Assembly (NCBI RefSeq): GCF_021602025.1
Contig: NZ_BQHW01000002.1
Span: 124,001-188,000, forward strand
Length of the DNA stretch: 64,000 nt
Origin: Pseudomonas ceruminis
GTDB taxonomy: Bacteria > Pseudomonadota > Gammaproteobacteria > Pseudomonadales > Pseudomonadaceae
Reading direction: 5' to 3'
The first letter of the stretch is position 1; every line of letters starts with the position of its first letter. Below the pieces are notes generated by a model. It did not search any database. It had not been told where the DNA came from and was given only the letters and a program-made list of their open reading frames with translations. Below are positions 35,972-43,990 of the stretch, one piece after another. Both the position numbers and the translations under genes were made by a program.

Positions 35972-38052
35972 GCCAACGCGTCGGCACCGGCGTGCAACGC
36001 CTGCAATGTCCCCATGAACTGCTCGGCTGGCACCGGCTGGCCGAGTAAGTAGCCTTGCAGCGAATCGCAGCCCAAGCGGGTCAGAAAATCCTGCTGGCGG
36101 TCGGTTTCCACCCCTTCGGCCACGATACGCAGCCCCAAGGCCTGACCCAGCGCGACAATCGCCGAGACGATTGCGGCATCTCTGTCATGCTCAAGGTCAC
36201 GCACGAAGCCGCGGTCGATCTTCAGTTCATTGGCGGGCAAGCGCTTGAGGTACATCAAGCTGGAATAACCAGTCCCGAAATCGTCGATCGACAGGTCCAC
36301 CCCCATGTCGGACAAACGCTGCAATACCGTCAGGCTGGCATCGGCATCATGCATCGCCGTGGTTTCGGTGATTTCCAAGGTCAGGTGGTTCGCCGGCAAG
36401 CCGCTATCGTGCAATGCGCGGGCAACACTGTCGACGAGGCCGGCGTGACAGAACTGAATGGCAGACAGGTTGACCGCCATACGCCATTGCAGGTGCCCTT
36501 GGTCCAGCCACTGACGCATCTGCCGGCAGGCTTCGTCCAGTACCCACTCACCAATCGGGATGATCAGGCCGGTCTTCTCCGCCAAGCCTATGAAACGATC
36601 CGGCAACAGCAGGCCATGCTGTGGGTGCTCCCAGCGCAGCAACGCCTCGGCGCCGATCGGCTGGCACGCCTGGGCGTCGAACTTGGGTTGGTAGTGCAAG
36701 CGGAACTGGCGCTGTTCAAGGGCCATGCGCAGGTCTTGCAGCAGTTGCAGCTGCTGGCGGGCGTTACTGTTCATCGAGACATCGAAGAAACTGTAGCCGT
36801 TCTTGCCGCCGCTTTTGGCGTGGTACATGGCGGCATCGGCGTTGCGTAGCAACTCCTGCTGGTCCTGGCCGTTACCGGGGTACAGGACAATGCCCAGGCT
36901 CGCAGTCAATTGCAGGTCATGCTCGGCCACGCGGAACGCCCGCGACACCAGGTTGACCTGCTTGACGGCCACATCCATGGCGTCGTCCGGCTCCTGCAGT
37001 TCCACCAGCAATACGAACTCGTCGCCGCCAATGCGTGCCAGGGTGTCCTGACTGTGCAGGTGGCCACGCAAACGTGCAGCTACCGCCTTGAGCAGCAGAT
37101 CGCCGACATGGTGACCAAACGCGTCATTGACCGGTTTGAACCCATCCAGATCGATGAACATCAGCGCAAAACAACCGCCCTGCTCTGCCACCTTGCCAAT
37201 CGCCTGCTCGATGCGGTCGGACAACAGCGTGCGGTTCGGCAACCCTGTCAAGGTGTCATGCAAAGCCAGCTGGGTCAGCTCTTGGTTGGCCAGGGTAAGC
37301 GAACGGGCCAGTTCCGCAGTGCGGGCCTCCAGGCGAGCGTCCAGCACCGACGTCAGCAACGCCACCGCGAGTACCGCCAAGGTGGTGATGAGCACCAGAT
37401 AGACCAGGCCCTCGCCTCGCAAGCCACCCGCCAGGGCACCGCAGAAGCTGCCCTCAGGGAAGTTCGCCGCGGCCATGCCGGTATAGTGCATGCCGACGAT
37501 GGCAAGCCCCATCAGCACCGCCGCCATGCCACGGATCTGCCGGACATAGGGCGTGTGCTGGCGCAGGCGGAAGGCGATCCACAAGGCGGCCGCCGATGCA
37601 CCCACGGCGATGGCCAGCGACGCCCCGAACAGTCCCGGGTCGTAATCGATCCCCGGGAGCATGCGCAGCGCCGCCATGCCGGTGTAGTGCATGCAGGCGA
37701 TACCGGCGCCCATGACCAGCGCGCCAAAGGCCAGCTGCAACAGCGGCAGGCGTGGCTGACTCACCAACCATAGGGCGAACCCTGACGACAGTATGGCGAT
37801 AAGTAATGAAAATGCGGTGAGGCCAATGTCGTAGCCCAGATCCACCGGCAGGCTGAAGGCGAGCATGCCGATGAAGTGCATCGACCACACCCCTATCCCC
37901 ATCGCCAATGCCCCCCCGCCCATCCAGAGGTAGACGGCCCGGCCCTTGGCCGTGGCAATGCGGCCGGACAGGTCAAGGGCGGTATAGGAGGCAAGAATGG
38001 CCACGCACAGTGAAATCAACACCAGCGAAGAGGAGTAACTACCGGTCAGCAT
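35968..38052 (-). CDS. MHYT-GGDEF-EAL cyclic di-GMP protein, MucR-like
   Basis: 694 residues. N-terminal MHYT membrane sensor of seven helices with three signature segments (WSMHFIGMLAF, CMHYTGMAAL, GMHYTGMAAA), then GGDEF (RIGGDEFVLL, intact active site) and EAL (GAEALLRW, EITET, DDFGTGYSSL, KIDRGFV, EGVET). Both catalytic domains look competent, so it could make or break cyclic di-GMP. P. aeruginosa MucR has the same layout and length and links to alginate and to nitric-oxide-induced dispersal. MHYT may bind copper and sense NO, O2 or CO; that is a family proposal. Confidence 0.9.
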   Translation of the reverse strand: MLTGSYSSSLVLISLCVAILASYTALDLSGRIATAKGRAVYLWMGGGALAMGIGVWSMHFIGMLAFSLPVDLGYDIGLTAFSLLIAILSSGFALWLVSQPRLPLLQLAFGALVMGAGIACMHYTGMAALRMLPGIDYDPGLFGASLAIAVGASAAALWIAFRLRQHTPYVRQIRGMAAVLMGLAIVGMHYTGMAAANFPEGSFCGALAGGLRGEGLVYLVLITTLAVLAVALLTSVLDARLEARTAELARSLTLANQELTQLALHDTLTGLPNRTLLSDRIEQAIGKVAEQGGCFALMFIDLDGFKPVNDAFGHHVGDLLLKAVAARLRGHLHSQDTLARIGGDEFVLLVELQEPDDAMDVAVKQVNLVSRAFRVAEHDLQLTASLGIVLYPGNGQDQQELLRNADAAMYHAKSGGKNGYSFFDVSMNSNARQQLQLLQDLRMALEQRQFRLHYQPKFDAQACQPIGAEALLRWEHPQHGLLLPDRFIGLAEKTGLIIPIGEWVLDEACRQMRQWLDQGHLQWRMAVNLSAIQFCHAGLVDSVARALHDSGLPANHLTLEITETTAMHDADASLTVLQRLSDMGVDLSIDDFGTGYSSLMYLKRLPANELKIDRGFVRDLEHDRDAAIVSAIVALGQALGLRIVAEGVETDRQQDFLTRLGCDSLQGYLLGQPVPAEQFMGTLQALHAGADALA

Positions 38053-38251
38053 TGGAAGTTCCAGCGTCGGGACAGGGGGCCCGCGAAAAGCTGACGATTG
38101 TACTCAAGCGTTGGCGAAACGCACGGGATTTTGCGCCGGGAATGGATCCAGTAGATTGCCGCAGACGCCGCGAATCACGGCTAAGCAAGCGGGCGGAGTG
38201 CCTGCCAGCAAAAAGCTTGCAGCCGCCTTTGCGGGCAAGGCCGCGAGAACA

Positions 38252-39199
38252 CTACCCTTTGCCACGGATGATCCAGCAAGCCAACTTCAGACGCTGCTTG
38301 AAAGAGAGCATCAAGCGCCTGCTTGGGTAGTACGGGGGGAACGGATGCTGCAACGGTTCAAGGCGATCGGCCTGTGCTGACAGGTAGGCTTGCGCGGCCG
38401 CAGCGCGGCCGTTAGCCGACAAGGTGCGATGCGAGCCCCGCTCATACTGCGGCCTCCAATTGACAGGTAACTGGCCCGGAGACACACCGCTGACAGGGAC
38501 TGTCAGCCGGCCGTCGAAACTGCGGTCGATAATGACCCACTCGCCCGCCTCTACCGCAGCTTTCTCTGGGTGCCAGCTCTTGGAAGCGATAAGGTCGCTG
38601 CCCCAGAAGACATTCTCGACAGGGTGCTCGACGCTGATGGTGACAGGGTAGCCCCCATAACCGTCGCTCTCGGACCAGGAGGTCAGCAGGTTGGTATTGA
38701 GTTGGAAACTGTCCAGACCTAGATGCAAGGCGGCGCATCGCTGGCTTATCAGCCGATCAGCATACCCCTCTACAGTGTGCAGATCGTCGCGAAAGCTGCG
38801 GTGCAGGACGATGGTTTTCTGATTGCGCCGGCGAAACACAGCCTGCGTGTGCGCATAAATAAGCTGCATCTGTTTGACGCCAAGCTGTACCTGTTCTGGG
38901 GTACCAAAATGATCTCTGAGTACCGTCAGCGCCCCGGCTTTGTCTTTCCCTAGAGGCGTCATGACCTGACACTGGTCAGGGTGCCACGGATAGCGGTAAA
39001 CCCCCAGAGCTTGTGCGCCAAGCCACGTTAGGATGCCGCGGGGTGGTAAACCCCAGGTATTCCAGTTGACGATAGGCAAGCGGAGGCTGCCCGGTCCCTC
39101 TTGGTCACCGTAGGTCATCATCTTGTAGATCGCTGGGTGCTCGATGACGAATCGGTCGCAAGCCATGAACCCTGATGCATCATTCCTGAACACGGACAT
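38252..39199 (-). CDS. Putative ADP-ribosyltransferase-like protein (weak)
   Basis: 315 residues from the ATG at 39199 (AGGA nine bases upstream); the ATG at 39166 is the alternative. I do not recognise the family as a whole. The second half is arranged like an R-S-E ADP-ribosyltransferase: Arg134 in IVLHRSF, then a strand with TSWSES (174-178), the strand YPVTISVEHP, and EAGEWVII with Glu217 and Glu220 where the catalytic Glu would be. The position two before Glu220 is Ala, not Gln/Glu, so protein-arginine transfer is not predicted. The N-terminal 120 residues are unassigned; no signal peptide. It is divergent from the ATPase-HNH operon and may be part of the same system or its neighbour. 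Confidence 0.45.
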   Translation of the reverse strand: MSVFRNDASGFMACDRFVIEHPAIYKMMTYGDQEGPGSLRLPIVNWNTWGLPPRGILTWLGAQALGVYRYPWHPDQCQVMTPLGKDKAGALTVLRDHFGTPEQVQLGVKQMQLIYAHTQAVFRRRNQKTIVLHRSFRDDLHTVEGYADRLISQRCAALHLGLDSFQLNTNLLTSWSESDGYGGYPVTISVEHPVENVFWGSDLIASKSWHPEKAAVEAGEWVIIDRSFDGRLTVPVSGVSPGQLPVNWRPQYERGSHRTLSANGRAAAAQAYLSAQADRLEPLQHPFPPYYPSRRLMLSFKQRLKLACWIIRGKG

Positions 39200-39314
39200 T
39201 CGACAAGATCCTGCACGTACTGAGTTGACTGGGCTTGAGCCATTGGCAAAATCGCATCCTTCACCCTGGCATGGCACAATACCATCAGCGAACCGTTTTT
39301 TGTCAGGGAAGCCT

Positions 39315-41675
39315 ATGCAGGATGAGTTGAAGGTCGACGCGGCACACTTTTGGGAACGCAGCCTTGTATTGATGGACCGATTCGAATCGCAAACAGACCT
39401 CGGCTATGTTTTATTCCACGCTATTGCGCCCTATTGCGAACTTGCTATCACCCATGACTTGGGCCTCTGGGGCTTCAGAGAAATACCTGAACCAGGAAAC
39501 GCTTTAAAAAACGGCTTTTATCGCCAGCATGTGTGGCGCGCATTACGAGCTGCCGACTATTCAGAAGACGACTTTAACAGGATAGAGGCGCTGCTCAAGG
39601 AGCACCTTGACGCAACGCTGGAACACATTGCAAACGACCGCTCGTTCCAAGACCGCCGGGCGCGGCGCCCGATATTCGAATTTGTTTTCGAAAAAATCGT
39701 CGCCCTGCAACAGGTGGTTCACCCTCAGCACTGCTTGATTAGCACGCAGCTGAGTAAAGCGCTGCTCTCAGCATTTGAACTCGCGGACGAGTACTTCCCC
39801 TACACGGGGGATTTTCAAATTGCTGCACTACACGCACGTGGTTACACGTCAGGTAAGCTTTCAACGTTCCACACAGCCCCCCATCATGGGCTGCTCCGTT
39901 TACGCCTGCTTGCGTACAAAATAAACCTCGAAACTGCCTCGACATTTCCATCCGAGCATTTCGGCATCGCCAAACGATTCCTGTTGGTCGACCAGGGAGG
40001 TCGAACTGCCCAGCAGCTGAAAAAGCAGAATATCGCTCCGCTTCCAGAAATCATCGAGCACATACTCGTCCCCCCCGCATGGTTTTATCCGCTGAGCATG
40101 GTGGTCTTGCATAATCCGCTCCCAATCACTGTATCTAGGCGCCTCATCGCCAGCCAGCAGATCCGAGCCGTCATCGATTTCGAGACGCTCAGCCCTACCG
40201 GGCGGACTAAAACCGCCACGGCTGTGATACTTGGCCGTAGCCCTTTACTGGCTGATGAAAAGGTTCTTTTCATCGACGTGACCAAGCTGACTCGCTGGAA
40301 CAATGCTGCCGTGCTGACAACCGCTGCCGAATTGGCGGGCAACATTCTGGCCCTGGGGCTGAATCGAGGAAAGCCCAACCCCCTCTCTGGCGAACACCGT
40401 TACGCCACCTTGCTGAACAACTTTTTCCTGTCCAACTTCAGTGAGGGATACCAAGACGTCAGCGGCATTTGCGAACGCCTGAGCCCTGATAAGCTGAGTT
40501 ATAAAGCCAACGTGATCAGAGCGGCAAATTATCTTACGCAGGTGAATGAGTCACAGATTCCAGTTGGGTTGGACGCCACCCCACTCCTTGCTGGATTACC
40601 GCCCGACACCGGCGACCGCGCGTGCCTATACGTCATAGGCAACAATGGCGTAGGTAAAAGCTTTCTACTGCGCAACCTGGTCGTTTCCCTTTCAGAACGT
40701 TGCGTTAGCACCTTTGGTATTGCCTTTGGTCTTACAGATCGATTCGGTTATGCGGCGACCCACAAGCCCGCCGCATTCCAATATCTGGGCACCGGTTGCC
40801 CGCGTAGTACCAATGCGCTGAAGCACCACTGCACCTCTCTGGCCGGTATGATGTGCCTCTTGTACCGCTCGGCGTCTCGAACCGCAGCCTTCCAATCAGC
40901 CTCCAGCGCCCTCGGCTTGTCCGGGCGTTATTATGTAATGCCCTGGAGGATGACATCGGCAGATATCGAGAACGACCGGGGGCTTTCCGATATAAACCGG
41001 ATTGACAACTTAATGAGTGACTTCGACCTTCACCCCGATTACAAGCTAGGTGTGGTCGGGGATTCCGGAGGCGGCGCTATCACACCCTTCGATGAATTGA
41101 GCTCAGGCGAACAACAACTGCTGTCACTCATCATCAAAATTACCGCCAACGCCACCCCCGGCTCGGTGGTGCTGATCGACGAGCCAGAAATCAGCCTGCA
41201 CGTGACCTGGCAACAAGCCCTGCCAGCGCTGCTCGACAGCCTGAGCCGCAGCCTTGAATGCAGCTTCGTCGTGGCCACCCACTCTCCCGTGATCACTGCC
41301 AACGCCTTCCATCCGTACGATCATTGCTACGCGGCCAAGCATGGCAAGCTGCACCCCATCACAACCACGCAACGACGCTCTGTCGAATCCGCGCTGTTCG
41401 ACGGGTTCGATACTTACACACCCAACAACCGCCAGATCCATGAGCGCTGCGCAGCGATTGTCAGCAGTGTTATCCGCTCGATGAACCAGAGCGGCATTAT
41501 TGATGCGTCCTCTATCAAGGCATTTGACGAGGAGCTGCAACAAATGCGAGCAACGGTCGAAGGCAAGGGAAACAACAGTGCAAGCCCGCATTACGAAGAC
41601 GACCTTGCGTTAATCCTGAAAGCACGAATGGCTATAGAGGAACTGCGCACGGGCCTCCAGGGGCAAAGCACATGA
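39315..41675 (+). CDS. PtuA-like AAA/ABC ATPase with N-terminal methyltransferase-like region
   Basis: 786 residues from the ATG at 39315, which follows AGGGA; earlier in-frame ATGs (39144, 39165) overlap the divergent gene. The C-terminal 350 residues are an SMC/ABC-type ATPase: Walker A GNNGVGKS (442-449), signature LSSGE (595-599), Walker B VVLIDEPE (618-625) and H-loop ATHSP (His656), as in PtuA, OLD and RecF-like defence ATPases. The first 430 residues are unusual. Residues about 265-320 (SRRLIASQQIRAVIDF..., EKVLFIDVTKL) resemble the late part of HsdM-type N6-adenine methyltransferases, but no NPPY or SAM motif is seen. The HNH gene overlaps by four bases (ATGA). Codon use is more AT-rich than the flanks, suggesting transfer. 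Confidence 0.75.
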   Translation: MQDELKVDAAHFWERSLVLMDRFESQTDLGYVLFHAIAPYCELAITHDLGLWGFREIPEPGNALKNGFYRQHVWRALRAADYSEDDFNRIEALLKEHLDATLEHIANDRSFQDRRARRPIFEFVFEKIVALQQVVHPQHCLISTQLSKALLSAFELADEYFPYTGDFQIAALHARGYTSGKLSTFHTAPHHGLLRLRLLAYKINLETASTFPSEHFGIAKRFLLVDQGGRTAQQLKKQNIAPLPEIIEHILVPPAWFYPLSMVVLHNPLPITVSRRLIASQQIRAVIDFETLSPTGRTKTATAVILGRSPLLADEKVLFIDVTKLTRWNNAAVLTTAAELAGNILALGLNRGKPNPLSGEHRYATLLNNFFLSNFSEGYQDVSGICERLSPDKLSYKANVIRAANYLTQVNESQIPVGLDATPLLAGLPPDTGDRACLYVIGNNGVGKSFLLRNLVVSLSERCVSTFGIAFGLTDRFGYAATHKPAAFQYLGTGCPRSTNALKHHCTSLAGMMCLLYRSASRTAAFQSASSALGLSGRYYVMPWRMTSADIENDRGLSDINRIDNLMSDFDLHPDYKLGVVGDSGGGAITPFDELSSGEQQLLSLIIKITANATPGSVVLIDEPEISLHVTWQQALPALLDSLSRSLECSFVVATHSPVITANAFHPYDHCYAAKHGKLHPITTTQRRSVESALFDGFDTYTPNNRQIHERCAAIVSSVIRSMNQSGIIDASSIKAFDEELQQMRATVEGKGNNSASPHYEDDLALILKARMAIEELRTGLQGQST

Positions 41676-42457
41676 CACCGTGTGACGTGAAGGCTTCAAA
41701 AGCGCTCGCCCAGCAGTTTCGAGACTATCTCTGTTTGGTGCATGAAACCAAGAAGCACAGAACACGCTCCCGTGAACTGCTGTTGAGCTTATGGCGACGC
41801 TCTCGGCGGTGTAACGTCGATGTATGGTCGGAGCTTCATTCCATCGAGCTAACGCACGCTGGCTCGACTATAAAAGGCGCTGCGCTGACACTGGCCCTGC
41901 GCAGACACCTGGCTCAGTTACAGGACAACCGCTGCTGTTATTGCCGGCGCTGGCTGGTGAATACGGCCTATGCCCGCCCCATCGAACATGTTCTGCCCAG
42001 AAAAGGGTTTGCGAGATACTCGCTGAACTACCGAAACCTCGCATTGGCCTGCAAGGACTGCAACAGTGAAAAAAGCGACAACACGGGCTTCCGCTCCCCG
42101 CCAACGAACGGACGTTATCCGCAGGTATCGGCCTTCACCGCAATGTTTCATCCTCGCTATCACCGGTATGACGACCACGTGCGCTTTATCCGCTACGAGA
42201 CCAACGGCAGCGCAATCACACTCTATCGCGGCTTGACCGCGCAGGGCCGACAACTGTGCAGCGAACTGCTGTACAAGATTGCCGGCAATGAGACGCTAAT
42301 CAAAAGTAATAACGCGTTAGCACCAGCCATCGATATCATGGACCGGTACGACAAAGCAGACGGCTCGCTGCCTACCCAGGCACTCGAGGACTTCCTGGAC
42401 CATCTCAAGCGCAGCGCGACGTCGGTTCTGGGAGCAACTGCGGCTGGCAGCCAATAA
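41672..42457 (+). CDS. PtuB-like HNH endonuclease
   Basis: 261 residues. A zinc-ribbon HNH domain: Cys88/Cys91 (RCCYC), Glu105-His106 (PIEHVLPRKG) and Cys127-Cys130-Asn131 (LACKDCNSEK), preceded by 80 helical residues and followed by about 120 residues without a known domain. The IEHxxPR...NLxLAC-xxCN-xxK pattern is that of PtuB, the nuclease of Septu and of retron effector pairs with PtuA. Coupled to the ATPase by an ATGA overlap. In such systems the ATPase holds the nuclease inactive until infection; that role here is inference. Confidence 0.75.
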   Translation: MTPCDVKASKALAQQFRDYLCLVHETKKHRTRSRELLLSLWRRSRRCNVDVWSELHSIELTHAGSTIKGAALTLALRRHLAQLQDNRCCYCRRWLVNTAYARPIEHVLPRKGFARYSLNYRNLALACKDCNSEKSDNTGFRSPPTNGRYPQVSAFTAMFHPRYHRYDDHVRFIRYETNGSAITLYRGLTAQGRQLCSELLYKIAGNETLIKSNNALAPAIDIMDRYDKADGSLPTQALEDFLDHLKRSATSVLGATAAGSQ

Positions 42458-42502
42458 CCGCAAGTGCCTCCTGAGACTCACCACGCGTTCGCTACCCGCC
42501 CA

Positions 42503-43990
42503 CTACTCCTGCTGGGCGAACGCCTGCTCTGCATCCCAACCGCCGCCCAGCGCGGCGATCAGTTGCACGCTCGCCACCAACCGCCCCTGCAGCAGGTTCA
42601 GCGCACTGCGCTCGTTGCTCAGCGCCGTGGTCTGCACATTGACCACATCCAGATAGCCGATCAGCCCTGCACGGTACTGGTTCTCGGTCAGGCGCAACGA
42701 TTCGCGGGCGGCATCCAGGGCTTCCTGGCGCACCACCGCCTCATCGGCATACACCTTGAGCTGAACGAGGTAGTTCTCTACCTCCTTGAAGCCATCGAGC
42801 ACGGTCTGGCGGTACTGCGCCACCGTCTGGTCATAGACCGCGACAGTGCGGTCCACCTCGGCGCTGCGCTTGCCGGCATCGAACAGGGTCAGGGCCAATT
42901 GGGGGCCGACCGACCAGTAGCGGTTGGGCAGCTCGATCCAGTTGCTGAAACTGCTGCTGGAATAGCCGCCATTCATGCTCAGGCTCAAGTCCGGGAAGTA
43001 GGCGGCACGTGCCACACCGATGTTCGCGTTGGCAGCCATGACATTACGTTCTGCCGAAGCGATGTCCGGGCGCCGTTCCAGCAATTGCGACGGCAGCGTG
43101 ACCGGTACCTGCGGCAAGGCGGGAATGGTCTTGCTGTCTGCCAGCGAAAATTGCGCAGGCGCCTTGCCCAGCAGCACAGCAATGGCGTTCTCGAACTGGG
43201 CACGCTGCCAGATCAGGTCGATCAGATCGGCCTGGGTGCTTTTGAGCTGGGTACGGGCCTGGGCCACGGCATCGGGACCGGCCACACCAGCGCGGTACTG
43301 GTTCTGGTTCATCCGCAACGAGCGCTCATAGGCCGCGACGGTGGCTTCCAGCAGGCGCTTCTGCTCATCGATCACGCGCAACTGCAGGTAGTTCTGCACC
43401 AATTCGGACTGCTGGCTGAGGCGGATCGCGGCCAGGTCGGCAAAACTGGCCTGGGCACTGGCCTCATTGGCATTCATGGCCTCGCGCAGCTTGCCCCACA
43501 GGTCGATTTCCCAGCTCACGCCGAGCTGCGCGTTGTAGGTGTTGCGGATACCGCTGCTGTTGTTGGACAGGCTCGAGCTGGAGCTGCCGGTGCCTTGCGC
43601 CGATCGGTTCTTGCTGGCGCTCAAATCGAGGCTGGGGAACAGCGAAGCACGGCTGCTGCGCACCAGCGCCTGGGCCTGGCGGTACTGGGCTTCGGACTGC
43701 GCCACAGTCTGGTTGCTGCGGTTGAGTTCCTCAACCAGCGCGTTAAGCCCGGCATCACCATAGACTTCCCACCAGGCACCCCGAGTGATGGCATCGGACG
43801 GGTTGGCCTGGGTCCAGCCTTCGGCCTGCTTGTACTGCGCAGGTGTGCTCAGTTCAGGACGATGGTAGTCCGGGCTCAGGGTACAGGCACTGAGCAGCGC
43901 CACACACAGCCCGGCGCCAACCAGGCGCGAACCGCGGCCACGGGTCAGCAGTTGCAGGGCACGGTGGAGTGGAGTCTGGGCAAAGTTCAT
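42503..43990 (-). CDS. opmB: OpmB-like outer-membrane efflux lipoprotein
   Basis: 495 residues from the ATG at 43990, overlapping the muxC stop. Lipoprotein signal with lipobox LLSAC (Cys about 36), then two TolC-like repeats (outer membrane efflux protein domain) with the typical WWEVYGDAGLNALVEELN start, the long alpha-helical periplasmic barrel, NQYRAGVAGPDAVAQA and NQYRAGLIGYLDVVN repeat pair. It is the outer-membrane channel for the MuxABC pump. Last gene of the four-gene operon; convergent with the HNH gene 45 bases away. Confidence 0.9.
   Translation of the reverse strand: MNFAQTPLHRALQLLTRGRGSRLVGAGLCVALLSACTLSPDYHRPELSTPAQYKQAEGWTQANPSDAITRGAWWEVYGDAGLNALVEELNRSNQTVAQSEAQYRQAQALVRSSRASLFPSLDLSASKNRSAQGTGSSSSSLSNNSSGIRNTYNAQLGVSWEIDLWGKLREAMNANEASAQASFADLAAIRLSQQSELVQNYLQLRVIDEQKRLLEATVAAYERSLRMNQNQYRAGVAGPDAVAQARTQLKSTQADLIDLIWQRAQFENAIAVLLGKAPAQFSLADSKTIPALPQVPVTLPSQLLERRPDIASAERNVMAANANIGVARAAYFPDLSLSMNGGYSSSSFSNWIELPNRYWSVGPQLALTLFDAGKRSAEVDRTVAVYDQTVAQYRQTVLDGFKEVENYLVQLKVYADEAVVRQEALDAARESLRLTENQYRAGLIGYLDVVNVQTTALSNERSALNLLQGRLVASVQLIAALGGGWDAEQAFAQQE

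Noticed and set aside
39144-39314. Longer N-terminus of the ATPase (ATG at 39144 or 39165)
   Set aside because: It would overlap the divergent gene's start and has no ribosome site; the ATG at 39315 follows AGGGA.
33713-42457. Integrated prophage or integrative element spanning recombinase to HNH gene
   Set aside because: Genes between (DUF1345, DUF1652, MHYT-GGDEF-EAL) look like core chromosome, no phage structural genes or att repeats are seen; only the 38.2-42.5 kb part looks foreign.
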